From NCBI GenBank assembly GCA_025462645.1, contig JAOAPB010000032.1, forward strand, positions 1-49,329: a stretch of 49,329 nt of DNA. Direction: 5' to 3'. The notes beneath the pieces are model-generated. The model had not been told where the DNA came from. It saw nothing but the letters and a program-made list of their open reading frames with translations, and ran no database searches. The DNA comes from Edaphobacter sp. Lineage in GTDB: Bacteria; Acidobacteriota; Terriglobia; Terriglobales; Acidobacteriaceae. Both the position numbers and the translations under genes were made by a program. Positions 28,610 to 38,152 of the stretch are shown in pieces; the first letter of the stretch is position 1; each line of letters starts with the position of its first letter.

Positions 28610-30796
28610 TTGAGTAATCTGAGCACTCCCTCGGCCGACCAGCTCGCCGCCGCCCGCCTCGCCCATTGGCACCACAACGCGGAGCCCATCCTCACCATCA
28701 ACATGCTCCGCGACTGGCTCAACGCCTCTGGCCTCGTCCTCTTCACACCGCGCGCGCCGCAGCTTCCCGTCCCAGCGCCCTCCTTCGTCGAGGTCATCCT
28801 CGGAGCAGCCAACACCGCTCCCACCATCGCCGAAACGGAGCAGCCCCGAGGCCTCCTCGCCCGCCTCATCGCCGACGGAGGAGCCATTCCCCTCAACCTA
28901 CTCGGCAATCCCACCGGAACCGGCACCGAGATCCCTGACTTCATCGTCTCCGCCGCAGTCTTCCCCTACATCTTCACCCTCCGCGGCGACAAGGCCTGGA
29001 AGCAGCCTCCCACCACCAGCGGAGCAGCCAAGGTCTCCCCGCTCGCCCTCGCCACCTACAACCTGCTCGTCGAGCGCATCACGATGTCGGCCTACGATCT
29101 AGCGACCCAGCTAGGCAAAGAGGTCACCGAGGCCGCCGTCCTCCGCGCCCTCACCGAGCTCTGGCAGCACCTCCGCGTCATCCCCGTGTCCCAGCCCGAC
29201 GGCGCCGCCACCCTCTGGGAGCTCACCACCACCCGCTTCACCAAGCAGATCAAAGCCGGATCCAATGCCGGCCAGCCCACTGCCCTCTCCGCCCTCATCT
29301 CCCTCTATCTCGGCCAGGCCATCGTTGCAACAGAAGAAGAGATTGAGACCTTCCTCTCTCCCGTCGCCGCGCGCTCCCGTATCCGGGACGTAGTCCACGC
29401 GCTCATGTCGGCTCGTCAGATCGAGACCATAGCGATCGAAGGCAAGACAGTCCTCCACGTCACCGGCGAACTCCCAGCCTTCCTCGCCGTAGCCACACCA
29501 ACGCCAGACACCGTCGACGCCATCGCCGTCACCACGGAAGGCGACACCGAAGAAGCCCCCGCCCGCATCACCAAGTTCGTTCCCAAGCCCCGCAAGGTAG
29601 GCACTGGATTCGTAGCCAGACCAGGTCACAGCTTCGAAGACCGCGAGCGCCGTCCCTTCGACAGAACGCAAAAGCCCACATTCAGTAAGCCCTGGGAAGA
29701 GGAGAAGCGCGAGAAGGATGTCCGTCGTCCCAAATCCTATGTCCCTCCCGCAGAGACAGCCGGTGGCGAAGCCACACAGCAGGAAGCTCCCCGAACCTAC
29801 ACGCGCAAGCCCAGCTTCGACCGGGAAGGGAAGCGCCCCGCCTTCGGATCCAAACCATCCTTCGGCGGCAAACCCCGCTTCGGCAGCGATCGCCCCACCT
29901 TCGGCAATCGTCCCGCCTTCCGCCGCGACAGTGATGCCAGCGACTCCCGCCCACCCCGCCGCGAATACACCCCACGCCCCTACGGCGATTCAACCAGCGA
30001 CTCCGGCGACTCCCGCCCACCCCGTAAGACCTTCTCCAAACCCGGAACCTTCTCCCGCAAGCGTGAGGACTTCGCGGGGAAATCCTTCAGCCGCGACAAT
30101 GACTCCCGTCCCCCGCGCCGCGAATACACTCCGCGCCCCGACAGCGACTCCGGAGATAGCCGTCCCCCTCGCCGCACCTTCGGCGACAAACCATCCTTCA
30201 GCGGTCCTCGCAAACCGGGCAGCTACACGCCACGCCCTCCAGGCGGCTCCCGTAGCTTCGAGGGCGACAAGTCCTCCGGCTTCGCTCCCCGCAAGCCCTA
30301 CACCCCCCGTGAGGGCGGCGCAGGCCCATCCCGCTTCGGTAGCAAACCCAGCTTCTCCCGCGATCGTGACGATCGCAGCGAAGGTCGTGGTGGACGCCCC
30401 AGCGACCCACCCTTCCGCAAGTTCGACGCACCCCGGGGAGATCGCCCAGCGCGTCCCTTCTCCTCCGACCGTCCCGATCGTCCGGCCCGCACAGAGGGTG
30501 CCACCGGAGGTTACGCCGGAAAAACCGAAGGAGGATACGAACGTAAACCTGCTAGCTTTGGAGCGAAGAAGCCCTACGGAAGACCCAGCGGAGGCTATGC
30601 CGCTAAATCGGGAGGCAGTTACGCAGGCAAATCCAGCGGAGGCAGCTTCAGCAAAAAGCCCTACGGCAAATCTGCAGGATCCTTTTCAGGCAAACCGGCA
30701 AGCACCTTCGATAAGTTCAAAGACAACAAGAAGCCCTTTGGCAAACGTGCTCCGGCTCGTAAATTCAAACCCGAAGAAGGTGAATCCGCAGGATGA
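28610..30796 (+). CDS. Winged-helix-like protein with a long basic low-complexity tail, coupled to cmk
   Basis: About 728 residues. The first ~300 form an ordered, mostly helical region ([27 protein letters not shown]; a later [20 protein letters not shown]) with tandem winged-helix character, possibly related to the AlkZ-like HTH_42 family; that is tentative. Residues ~320 to the end are an Arg/Lys/Ser/Gly/Phe/Pro tail with repeats such as [12 protein letters not shown] and KPSF, like RGG-type RNA-binding tails. The TTG at 28610 has AGGAAGG seven bases upstream; GTG 28577 is the longer alternative. Its stop overlaps the cmk start by four bases. Confidence 0.8.
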   Translation: MSNLSTPSADQLAAARLAHWHHNAEPILTINMLRDWLNASGLVLFTPRAPQLPVPAPSFVEVILGAANTAPTIAETEQPRGLLARLIADGGAIPLNLLGNPTGTGTEIPDFIVSAAVFPYIFTLRGDKAWKQPPTTSGAAKVSPLALATYNLLVERITMSAYDLATQLGKEVTEAAVLRALTELWQHLRVIPVSQPDGAATLWELTTTRFTKQIKAGSNAGQPTALSALISLYLGQAIVATEEEIETFLSPVAARSRIRDVVHALMSARQIETIAIEGKTVLHVTGELPAFLAVATPTPDTVDAIAVTTEGDTEEAPARITKFVPKPRKVGTGFVARPGHSFEDRERRPFDRTQKPTFSKPWEEEKREKDVRRPKSYVPPAETAGGEATQQEAPRTYTRKPSFDREGKRPAFGSKPSFGGKPRFGSDRPTFGNRPAFRRDSDASDSRPPRREYTPRPYGDSTSDSGDSRPPRKTFSKPGTFSRKREDFAGKSFSRDNDSRPPRREYTPRPDSDSGDSRPPRRTFGDKPSFSGPRKPGSYTPRPPGGSRSFEGDKSSGFAPRKPYTPREGGAGPSRFGSKPSFSRDRDDRSEGRGGRPSDPPFRKFDAPRGDRPARPFSSDRPDRPARTEGATGGYAGKTEGGYERKPASFGAKKPYGRPSGGYAAKSGGSYAGKSSGGSFSKKPYGKSAGSFSGKPASTFDKFKDNKKPFGKRAPARKFKPEEGESAG

Positions 30797-31557
30797 GCCA
30801 GACGTCCGAAACGCCCGCGAAACGTCAACGTCCCATCATCGCTATCGACGGGCCTGCTGGTGCCGGCAAAAGCACGCTCGCAGCCCATCTCGCCCGTCGC
30901 TTCGGCTTCCTCAACCTCGAAACGGGAGCGATGTACCGTGCTCTCGCCCTCAAGGCCATCGAGAACGACTTCGCCTTCGACGAAGAGGCTCCGCTCCTGG
31001 AACTTGCCACTCACACACGCATCACGCTGGAACCTCAGCTTGAAGGCAACCGGGTCCTGCTCGACGGACTCGATGTCTCCCGCCGAATCCGCGATACCGA
31101 CGTCACAGGCGCTGCCTCTCAGATCTCGATCCACCATCACCTCCGCGCCTGGATGGTTCAGCAGCAACGAGCGCTGGGCGCAGCCGGTGGTGTGGTCATG
31201 GAAGGCCGTGATATCGGCACCGCTGTCTTCCCCGATGCCGAGGTAAAGATCTTCCTCGACGCCGCACCCGAGGTTCGCGGCAACCGTCGCTATCGCCAGG
31301 TAGCCCCCACCGAACATCTCACCGAAAAACAAAACGCCGCTCGCCAAAGCCCTGATCCGCAGACCCCAGAGCAGCAGAAAGTAGCCGAAGAAGCCATCAT
31401 CCGCGAGATGAAAGAACGCGACTACCGCGATCGAAACCGAGCCGAATCTCCCCTCCAACCTGCCCCGGACGCCGTCATCCTCGACTCTACGGCCCTTACC
31501 CTTGAAGAGGTTCTGAAGCGCGCAGAGCAGATCGTCCGCTCACATCTTCCGGCATAG
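30793..31557 (+). CDS. cmk: Cytidylate kinase
   Basis: Phosphorylates CMP/dCMP with ATP in pyrimidine nucleotide recycling. The P-loop is GPAGAGKST (from Gly 20); [11 protein letters not shown] is the CMP-binding pattern; [24 protein letters not shown] and a lid with RGNRRY...[14 protein letters not shown] follow. The length fits, with a slightly extended N-terminus. ATGA overlap with the preceding gene implies translational coupling to the low-complexity protein. Confidence 0.95.
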   Translation: MSQTSETPAKRQRPIIAIDGPAGAGKSTLAAHLARRFGFLNLETGAMYRALALKAIENDFAFDEEAPLLELATHTRITLEPQLEGNRVLLDGLDVSRRIRDTDVTGAASQISIHHHLRAWMVQQQRALGAAGGVVMEGRDIGTAVFPDAEVKIFLDAAPEVRGNRRYRQVAPTEHLTEKQNAARQSPDPQTPEQQKVAEEAIIREMKERDYRDRNRAESPLQPAPDAVILDSTALTLEEVLKRAEQIVRSHLPA

Positions 31558-31634
31558 GCGGAAAGCGTCTACCACTCTCGACATACGCTTGTCGAATGCG
31601 AAGACACCCAAATTCCTCATTTCAGAGCGATTTC

Positions 31635-31663
31635 TGCACAGTTTTTGCACCATAAACTGTGCA
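31635..31663. promoter_or_regulatory. Inverted repeat upstream of the cold-shock gene
   Basis: TGCACAGTTT / AAACTGTGCA, a perfect 10-bp repeat with a 9-base loop, about 160 bases before the csp start. It could be an operator or the cmk terminator (no T tract directly after). Confidence 0.5.
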
Positions 31664-31821
31664 AATACCACTATTTAGGTATTTATCGTAAAAAAAAATG
31701 TCATATGTGCTAACCTTCCATCATCGTTTGAAACAGATTGGTTTTCTGCAAAGCTCGACAATGTACGAACCCCGATCTTGGATCTAGCGGCAAATTCAGT
31801 AGTAACAAGGAAATAATTAAC

Positions 31822-32022
31822 ATGGAACAGGGAACAGTAAAGTGGTTTAACGATGCCAAGGGGTTTGGCTTTATCAGCCGTCAGAACGGCGAGGATGTGT
31901 TTGTGCACTACTCGGCGATCAATTCAAACGGTTTCAAGAGCCTTCAAGAAGGTCAGGCAGTTCAGTTCAACGTAGTGAAGGGCCCCAAGGGCTGGCAGGC
32001 GTCTGACGTTCAGCCTCTGTAA
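31822..32022 (+). CDS. Cold-shock-domain protein (CspA family)
   Basis: A 66-residue five-stranded OB-fold protein with RNP1 KGFGFI and RNP2 DVFVHY, full family length. It binds single-stranded RNA/DNA and acts as RNA chaperone or antiterminator. AAGGA lies ten bases before the ATG. The upstream gap of about 260 bases is AT-richer than surrounding DNA, consistent with the long structured leader of cold-shock genes. Confidence 0.95.
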   Translation: MEQGTVKWFNDAKGFGFISRQNGEDVFVHYSAINSNGFKSLQEGQAVQFNVVKGPKGWQASDVQPL

Positions 32023-32061
32023 ACTTTAATCACCGCGCGGCGCATGGCTGCGACAAGTATT

Positions 32062-32102
32062 GCGGGAGGGATGGCTCAGGCTGTCCCTCTGCGCTTTTAA
32101 CG
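32062..32102 (+). terminator. Probable terminator of the csp gene
   Basis: Imperfect stem GCGGGAGGGA / TCCCTCTGCGC followed by TTTT. Confidence 0.65.
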
Positions 32103-32156
32103 CGACGAACGCTTTTTATTTGGAGAGCTCACGGAAAAGCTGAAGGGTTGCGTTCT

Positions 32157-33146
32157 TCATGGTTTTGGCAAGTCCTCTCCCGAAGTCTCCGTACTCACCG
32201 GCAGAATCGTCGATGTTGCCTTGAACCTCCGATAATCCGAACTCACCACTTGGATGTTCCCATTGAACTTGAAGAAGAGCATCGCCCGCGCTGTTCCACG
32301 AGCATCGATCTTTGCGGGCAGCCACACTTCGTCGTTGATCTTTTTCTGCTCCATCGCAAAGTTCGTGCCCTTTTGGATATTCACGAGCAATCCACCGCCT
32401 ATCTTGAATGTATTCAATAAGTGCCCCTCCAACCGACTGATCACGTGGTCTTGCTCATCCACCCAAACCGTTCCCGCGAGGTCGCGGACTACGTCCTCCG
32501 ATCGGTTGCGAGTCTTTGCCTTCGGGTCTCCCGCATAATCGACTGCGATTGTGTTCCTATCCGCCAGTTTCAGCCGTCGCGGGTTTGTAAAGCTGCCCAG
32601 CTCCAGAAACCGCGAGACCGTAATCTCTTCGTGTCCATGCGAATCAGTCTCTTGACCCTTCGCATCCGCCTTTGTACGTCTCTCCTTTGCCTTCGCCACT
32701 TCCTTATCGATCCGGTCGCTCTCCTTCTTCTGCTCCTCCGCGGTTAGTTCTTTGCCGTCTTTCTTCACCAGCTTATGAACCTGCACTCCATTCAGCCAGA
32801 AGACGTCGTACTCCTTCGTCTCCGTCTTCTTCAATCCCCCCTGCCCGTCGCTCTCCTGTGTCGTCGCCACCTCACGATAGAGGTAGTTCTTCAAGAGTTT
32901 CTCCGACTCCCTCTGACGTATCTCTACCTCATGCATCAGCCCAGGAATATCTGGTAAGGGCTGATCAGTCGCTTCAACTTTTACTCCAGTTGCAGAAGCG
33001 TCAGCCGGTCCTGCACCTTCCGGTGAAGACTGTGTCGTCTCCGCTCCTCCTACGGCAGCGTTCTGCCCCCGTCCCACCGAACCGAACACCATTAGCAAGA
33101 GCAACAACACAAATGATCTGACGAACAGGCGAGACGACACCATCAT
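32157..33146 (-). CDS. Secreted LolA-like acidobacterial protein
   Basis: A signal peptide (MMVSSRLFVRSFVLLLLLMVFGSVGRGQ) is followed by a low-complexity stretch and a domain containing EVEIRQRESEKLLKNYLYREVATTQE, a charged coiled-coil-like segment (TAEEQKKESDRIDKEVAKAKERR) and a beta-rich C-terminus (GTVWVDEQDHVISRLEGHLLNTFKIG...FNGNIQVVSSDYRRF). The latter resembles outer-membrane lipoprotein-sorting/LolA folds. Function unknown. ATG 33146 is favoured over GTG 33155 because TATAGT (33154-33159) would place +1 one base before it. Confidence 0.75.
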   Translation of the reverse strand: MMVSSRLFVRSFVLLLLLMVFGSVGRGQNAAVGGAETTQSSPEGAGPADASATGVKVEATDQPLPDIPGLMHEVEIRQRESEKLLKNYLYREVATTQESDGQGGLKKTETKEYDVFWLNGVQVHKLVKKDGKELTAEEQKKESDRIDKEVAKAKERRTKADAKGQETDSHGHEEITVSRFLELGSFTNPRRLKLADRNTIAVDYAGDPKAKTRNRSEDVVRDLAGTVWVDEQDHVISRLEGHLLNTFKIGGGLLVNIQKGTNFAMEQKKINDEVWLPAKIDARGTARAMLFFKFNGNIQVVSSDYRRFKATSTILPVSTETSGEDLPKP

Positions 33147-33153
33147 GCTCTTC

Positions 33154-33159
33154 ACTATA
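33154..33159 (-). promoter_or_regulatory. -10-like hexamer of the LolA-like gene
   Basis: TATAGT (5/6 match to consensus) seven bases before ATG 33146 on the minus strand. Confidence 0.5.
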
Positions 33160-33318
33160 GTTGAGTCACAAAATCATCGAGATTGCTATCGCAGTGTCAC
33201 ATCGTTCTCCATCATGGTCATCGACCACAAAGAGCACCATTTGGGCCCAAATTCACCACAACAACTGACCCAATCCAAAGGTGATGTTCACCAAAGTAGC
33301 CGCACTTAGGGTAGAGTG

Positions 33319-33329
33319 TGGTCGTACCA
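33319..33329. promoter_or_regulatory. Putative GntR/FadR-subfamily operator
   Basis: TGGTCGTACCA matches TNGTNNNACNA, the consensus of the FadR-type GntR group to which hexuronate regulators belong. It lies 60 bases before the altronate dehydratase start. Confidence 0.4.
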
Positions 33330-33388
33330 ATGTTTGGTCTTTACATGCTGCTGGTTTGGTGGGAGAAAATAACTTCTTGATAGTTCAG

Positions 33389-34891
33389 ATGCTCAAGCTC
33401 GGTGACTTAGACGATGTCGCGGTTGCCCTCCAAGCCGTCAGCGCAGAAGAATTCCTTGCCGACTTTCACGTAACGACACTCTCCGACATCCCCGCGGGGC
33501 ATAAAGTCGCTCTTCGTGCCATCGACGCAGGACAACCCATACGCAAGTCAAATCAAACCATCGGTTTTGCCCTGCATCCTATCGCTGCCGGTGAGCATGT
33601 CCATACCCACAACCTCGTTACCGGCAACTTTGCGCGAGATTATTCCATTGGCTCCGAGGCCAGCCCCACAGAATTCTTATCCCCCTTGCAAGCTGCGAGC
33701 TTTCAAGGAATTGTCCGCCCCAGTGGTCGCGTCGCCACTCGCAATTACGTAGGTATTCTTACTACCGTCAACTGCTCTGCCACTGTCGCCCGGCGCATAG
33801 CCGCCCACTTCACACCCGAAGTTCTCCGCTCTTACCCCCATGTTGACGGCGTAGTAACAATCACGCACGGCACTGGTTGCGGCATGGCCGAACACGGTGA
33901 ACCTGCAGACCTCCTTCGGCGGGTCTTCGCCGGCTATGCCACACATCCCAACTTCGCTGCCGTCCTACTCCTCGGCCTGGGCTGTGAGACGAATCAGATA
34001 GATCACTTGGTAGCTCTCACAAGTCCCACAAACACCCTCCGCACCAGCACCATCCAGGAAGAAGGAGGGACCGCTCACTCCATTCAAAAAGGCATCTCGA
34101 CGATCTTCGAGATGCTGGATCATGCGAATCAAGTCAGCCGCACTCCCGTGGCGGCGTCCAATCTAATCGTTGGCCTTCAATGCGGCGGCTCCGATGCCTA
34201 CTCTGGCATCAGCGCTAACCCCGCTCTGGGTGCAGCAGTGGATATTCTGATCCGCAACGGCGGTACTGCCATTCTCTCCGAAACCCCCGAGATATACGGT
34301 GCCGAACACCTGCTTACCCGACGCTCCACGAACCCGGCGGTAGCTCAGCGCCTTATTGAACGTATTCATTGGTGGGAGGAGTACACCGCTCGTCACAAGG
34401 GTTCTATCGACAACAACCCTCAGCCCGGTAATAAGACGGGTGGTCTGACAACAATCCTCGAAAAATCCCTGGGAGCCATCTCAAAGGGCGGCACAACAAA
34501 TCTGAACGACGTCTACAGCTACGCCGAACTGATTAGGGAAAAGGGCTTGGTCTTCATGGACTCTCCCGGGTTCGACCCCGTCTCCGCCACAGGCCAGGTA
34601 GCCAGTGGGGCAAACGTCATCTGTTTCACGACCGGTAGAGGCTCGGTCTTCGGCTGTAAGCCCACTCCCTCTCTGAAACTTGCGTCAAACACCGCTCTCT
34701 ATAACCGCATGGCCGACGATATGGATATCAACTGCGGCACCATCATCGACGGCACTCAAACCGTGCAGGAAGCCGGAGTTCAGATCTTTCACGAAATATT
34801 GGCGATAGCATCTGGCAAGCTGACCCGTAGTGAGATCCATGGCTTCGGGGAAGAGGAGTTCCAACCATGGCTGCAGAGTGCAACTCTATAG
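33389..34891 (+). CDS. uxaA: UxaA-family altronate/sugar-acid dehydratase
   Basis: About 500 residues from ATG 33389, close to the ~495 of E. coli UxaA. The N-terminal SAF domain (LGDLDDVAVALQ ... AGEHVHTHNL) is followed by the large domain GYVRPSGRVATRNYVGI-like segment (here GIVRPSGRVATRNYVGILTTVNCSATVA), HGTGCGM and LGCETNQ, with Cys residues that probably bind the iron cofactor. It dehydrates D-altronate (or a related aldonate) to 2-keto-3-deoxygluconate. The longer frame from 33281 adds 36 residues unlike the family. No catabolic partners adjoin. Specificity within the family is not certain. Confidence 0.85.
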   Translation: MLKLGDLDDVAVALQAVSAEEFLADFHVTTLSDIPAGHKVALRAIDAGQPIRKSNQTIGFALHPIAAGEHVHTHNLVTGNFARDYSIGSEASPTEFLSPLQAASFQGIVRPSGRVATRNYVGILTTVNCSATVARRIAAHFTPEVLRSYPHVDGVVTITHGTGCGMAEHGEPADLLRRVFAGYATHPNFAAVLLLGLGCETNQIDHLVALTSPTNTLRTSTIQEEGGTAHSIQKGISTIFEMLDHANQVSRTPVAASNLIVGLQCGGSDAYSGISANPALGAAVDILIRNGGTAILSETPEIYGAEHLLTRRSTNPAVAQRLIERIHWWEEYTARHKGSIDNNPQPGNKTGGLTTILEKSLGAISKGGTTNLNDVYSYAELIREKGLVFMDSPGFDPVSATGQVASGANVICFTTGRGSVFGCKPTPSLKLASNTALYNRMADDMDINCGTIIDGTQTVQEAGVQIFHEILAIASGKLTRSEIHGFGEEEFQPWLQSATL

Positions 34892-35006
34892 TCCGGTAAT
34901 CGCAGAAGTTTGCGAAGAGGCGTGCGAGCTCATGACGAAAGGGCTAGCATATAAGAGACACACGCGAATTTTCTTTTCGCGAAATAGACCCTGAAGCGAG
35001 GAAGCA

Positions 35007-37493
35007 ATGGCCACTAAGGCAGGGACAATCACCCCACCGGCTCCGGCAGTAGAGCAGCATGAACGTGAAACAACCTTCGATATCTTTCGCCGCTGGGGAT
35101 ACCTGCAGGCTTCGCTCGACCCCCTAGGACAGTATTTACCTCCAGAGCCATTTCCTACACCAGCGCCTGAGGGCGAGGCAGCTGCCGAGGCTCGTAGCTA
35201 CTACTGCGGCACGATCGCAGCCGAGTTCATGCACATTGCCAGCCCTGAGCAGCGGCAGTGGTTGCAGGAGCGCATGGAGCAGAGGCCTCCCGCACAGGAC
35301 CAGGCGCACATCCTTACCCAGCTGATCCGCGCCGACATCTTCGAGCAGGTAATTCAGTCGCGCTATCTCGGCACAAAGCGCTTCTCGCTCGAGGGCCTTA
35401 CAGCGCTCATTCCGTTCCTCGATCGCGTGCTTGCAGTCAGCGCGGGACTCGGAGTGAGCAGGGCCATGATCGCGATGAGCCATCGAGGCCGGCTCAACGT
35501 GATGACCAACACCATCGGTAGACCAGCGTCGGAGATCTTCACCAAGTTCGAGGACGTCGATCCGCGCAGCACGATGGGTGGTGGAGACGTGAAGTATCAC
35601 GTAGGCGCTACTGGTGAGTACAAGTCTCCCGACGGTCATGTGATCGGGTTGCATCTGGCATCTAATCCCAGCCATCTCGAGGCGGTTGATCCGGTCGTGC
35701 TGGGCCGCACGCGGGCCAAGCAGGAGCGCATCGGCAAAGGCGGCAAGGAGGCTATTCTGCCGTTGATCATCCACGGCGATGCTGCCTTCGCGGGCCAGGG
35801 CATTCTGGCAGAGACGCTGAACATGGCTACGTTGCATGGATATAACGTGGGCGGAACGATCCATGTCATCGTCAATAACCTGCTCGGGTTCACCGCACTT
35901 CCAGAGGAGTCGAACTCCTCGCGGTTCTCTACCGATATCGCCAAGCGACTCCCGATTCCGATCTTCCATGTGAATGCGGAAGATCCTGATGCAGTGGTCC
36001 GAGTTGCTGCCATTGCTACGGAGTATCGGCAGCGATTCCACTCCGATATCGTGGTCGATCTGGTTGGATATCGGAAGCATGGACATAGCGAAGTGGATGA
36101 TCCTACTGTTACGCAGCCTCGTCGCTACGCGATCATCAAGGATCGTCCTGCGCTGTTTCAGATCTATGCCAAGAGCATCGGCGTCGATCCGGCAAAAGAA
36201 GTTCAGGAGATTCAGCAGGAGTTCCTCGACGATCAGAAGGTTGCGACGAAGGCGGATCACAAGCCTCGCTTGGCCGAGCTGCCTGAGTATTGGGATCCCT
36301 ACAAGGGCGGTGAGCTGCAGCCTGAGGATGATGTTCCGACCGGACTTCCGGGCGAGCGGATCAACGAGCTTGCGATTGGGCTGACGAACTATCCGAAGGG
36401 CTTCAACATTCATCCCAAGGTGAAGAAGCTTTTTGAGCAGCGCCTTGAGATGGGGGCCGGGTCACGTCCCTTCGACTACGGGATGGCGGAGCTGGTGGCG
36501 TTCGCCTCGTTGCTGGAGGCGGGGATTCCGGTGCGGCTTACCGGACAGGACTCGCAGCGCGGCACCTTCAACCAGCGCCATGCGGTGATAGTGGATACGG
36601 AGACAGAGGTACGGTACATACCGCTGGCTCATCTCGGTCCGAAGCAGGCCAAGTTCGAGGTGTACAACTCGCTGCTCTCCGAGGCTGCGGTGCTCGGATT
36701 CGAGTACGGCTTCTCGCGTGACTTCCCTGAGGCGCTGGTGCTGTGGGAGGCTCAGTTCGGCGACTTCGCCAACGGCGCGCAGATCATCATGGATCAGTTC
36801 ATTGCTGCGGGCGAGGCGAAGTGGGGCCTGCTCTCCGGTGTGGTGATGCTGCTTCCGCACGGGTACGAGGGGCAGGGACCGGAGCACTCCAGCGCTCGCA
36901 TCGAGCGTTATCTGCAACTCGCGGCGAACGACAACATCCAGATCTGCCAGCCATCGAACGCTGCGCAGTACTTCCAGCTGTTGCGTCGGCAGGCGCTACG
37001 GCCGTGGCGCAAGCCGTTGGTCGTGTTCACACCGAAGAGCATGCTGCGGCATCCGGATGCTTCCTCGACCCTCGCCGAGTTCTCGCGGGAGCGGTTCCTG
37101 AATGTGCTGCCTGACAACGATGTGCAGAACCCTCGCCGTCTGCTGATTTGCAGCGGCAAGATCGGGCACAACCTGCGGGTCGAACGTGAGAAGCGCAAGG
37201 ACATGAGCGTCGGCATCATCTTCGTCGAACAGCTGTACCCGTGGCCTGAGGAGGAACTGCAGGCTGCGCTGGACCAGCATCCCGGGGCACAGGATATTGT
37301 CTGGGTCCAGGAGGAGCCTGCGAACATGGGCGCCTTCTCCTACGTGATGCCGCATCTGCGCCGGATGGCAGGTGATCGTGCTGTGCTCAGCGTGAAGCGC
37401 AGTGCGAGCGCGACACCGGCGACGGGTTCGGCCAAGGCGCATGAGATCGAGGAGAAGACCCTGATCGATCTTGCTTTGGGTTCGGCGCTTTAG
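35007..37493 (+). CDS. sucA: 2-oxoglutarate dehydrogenase E1 component
   Basis: Thiamine-diphosphate-dependent decarboxylase of the TCA cycle. Visible: ISHRGRLN-type segment (MSHRGRLNVMTNTIGRP), HVGATGEY, HLASNPSHLEAVDPVV, the ThDP motif GDAAFAGQG...VNN, and HGHSEVDDP. The C-terminal half has RLTGQDSQRGTFNQRHAV, FEYGFS, DQFIAAGEAKWG and LLPHGYEGQGPEHSSARIER. At 828 residues it is shorter than the 933 of E. coli, mostly at the N-terminus, and lacks the E2-like extension of some actinobacterial forms. GAGGAAG precedes the ATG. E2 and E3 genes are not adjacent. Codon use is less C-biased than in neighbours. Confidence 0.96.
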   Translation: MATKAGTITPPAPAVEQHERETTFDIFRRWGYLQASLDPLGQYLPPEPFPTPAPEGEAAAEARSYYCGTIAAEFMHIASPEQRQWLQERMEQRPPAQDQAHILTQLIRADIFEQVIQSRYLGTKRFSLEGLTALIPFLDRVLAVSAGLGVSRAMIAMSHRGRLNVMTNTIGRPASEIFTKFEDVDPRSTMGGGDVKYHVGATGEYKSPDGHVIGLHLASNPSHLEAVDPVVLGRTRAKQERIGKGGKEAILPLIIHGDAAFAGQGILAETLNMATLHGYNVGGTIHVIVNNLLGFTALPEESNSSRFSTDIAKRLPIPIFHVNAEDPDAVVRVAAIATEYRQRFHSDIVVDLVGYRKHGHSEVDDPTVTQPRRYAIIKDRPALFQIYAKSIGVDPAKEVQEIQQEFLDDQKVATKADHKPRLAELPEYWDPYKGGELQPEDDVPTGLPGERINELAIGLTNYPKGFNIHPKVKKLFEQRLEMGAGSRPFDYGMAELVAFASLLEAGIPVRLTGQDSQRGTFNQRHAVIVDTETEVRYIPLAHLGPKQAKFEVYNSLLSEAAVLGFEYGFSRDFPEALVLWEAQFGDFANGAQIIMDQFIAAGEAKWGLLSGVVMLLPHGYEGQGPEHSSARIERYLQLAANDNIQICQPSNAAQYFQLLRRQALRPWRKPLVVFTPKSMLRHPDASSTLAEFSRERFLNVLPDNDVQNPRRLLICSGKIGHNLRVEREKRKDMSVGIIFVEQLYPWPEEELQAALDQHPGAQDIVWVQEEPANMGAFSYVMPHLRRMAGDRAVLSVKRSASATPATGSAKAHEIEEKTLIDLALGSAL

Positions 37494-37509
37494 TCTCTCT
37501 GGTTTTGTG

Positions 37510-37542
37510 GATAGCCCCCGCTTGCGGGGGCTATCGTTTTTT
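37510..37542 (+). terminator. sucA terminator
   Basis: GATAGCCCCCG / CGGGGGCTATC (11 bp, CTTG loop) plus G and six T. Confidence 0.93.
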
Positions 37543-37558
37543 GGGGCTCTTGCCATGC

Positions 37559-37729
37559 AGGTGCTACCCCTCCCCCCCTACCTGGGCGTAAGTTGCTTGG
37601 ATTCATTGGTTTACAGTGCCTACATGTCCGCAAAGTCGTCATTCTAAAAAGGTTAGGGCTAAATTCGTCTCCTGATTGAAGTTACGGGTGTTAATGAAAA
37701 AGCCCGGCCATTAGCCGGGCTTTCCTTTT
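37559..37729 (+). repeat. Dispersed structured intergenic element, copy B (terminator-ended)
   Basis: Aligns with copy A (28171-28342) along its full length, with conserved AAGTTG, GATTCA, GCAAAGTCGTCATT, GGCTAAATTCGTCTCC-like and AGTTACGGG blocks and a final AAGCCCGG / CCGGGCTTT hairpin with T tract. It follows the sucA terminator, so it would need its own promoter. No ORF in it. Confidence 0.75.
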
Positions 37730-37908
37730 GATCCTGTATCTAGTGTAACGGATGGAGCGAAACTCATATGCCAGCTCTATTCGATTTGTTTTCATCGATT
37801 TAGGTGGTTTTGGGGCTTGACAAGATTTGAGGAGAACAAACAACTGCAAGGACCGTGAAAGCGATTGTTGGAAAGGTCCGGGCGGTTGTGGAGAATCAAG
37901 ACCTTCGG

Positions 37909-37992
37909 GATCCTTCGCTCCGCTCAGGATGACGACGTAAAGGCAAAGGCAAAGGCAAAGGCAACGGCAAGAGCAACGGTAACGGCAAGAGA
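37909..37992. repeat. Inverted repeat plus (AARGGC-type) hexamer tandem array
   Basis: ATCCT...AGGAT (37910-37930) is followed by nine hexamers (37939-37992): four AAAGGC, then AACGGC, AAGAGC, AACGGT, AACGGC, AAGAGA. Frames across it give only simple KAKAKA or LPLPLP strings. The rest of 37730-38152 shows no gene. Confidence 0.75.
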
Positions 37993-38152
37993 AACAGACA
38001 TAGCGGCGGCGAGAACAGTAGCGGCAGATACGGATTGGAGTGGCTAGAGTTTTGAGGATGTGGGAGCGGTGAATTTGAAGGCAAGAATCGGAGTGTTTAG
38101 AGGTTGTGGGATCGCTAGATTGCTCATAGGGGAGTGAAGGAAGGGGTTATCT

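Noticed and set aside
37865..38047. A 60-codon ORF with KAKAKA repeats (and an opposite-strand LPLPLP frame)
   Set aside because: It is produced by the hexamer tandem repeat and a palindromic intergenic sequence; no ribosome site and no protein-like core.
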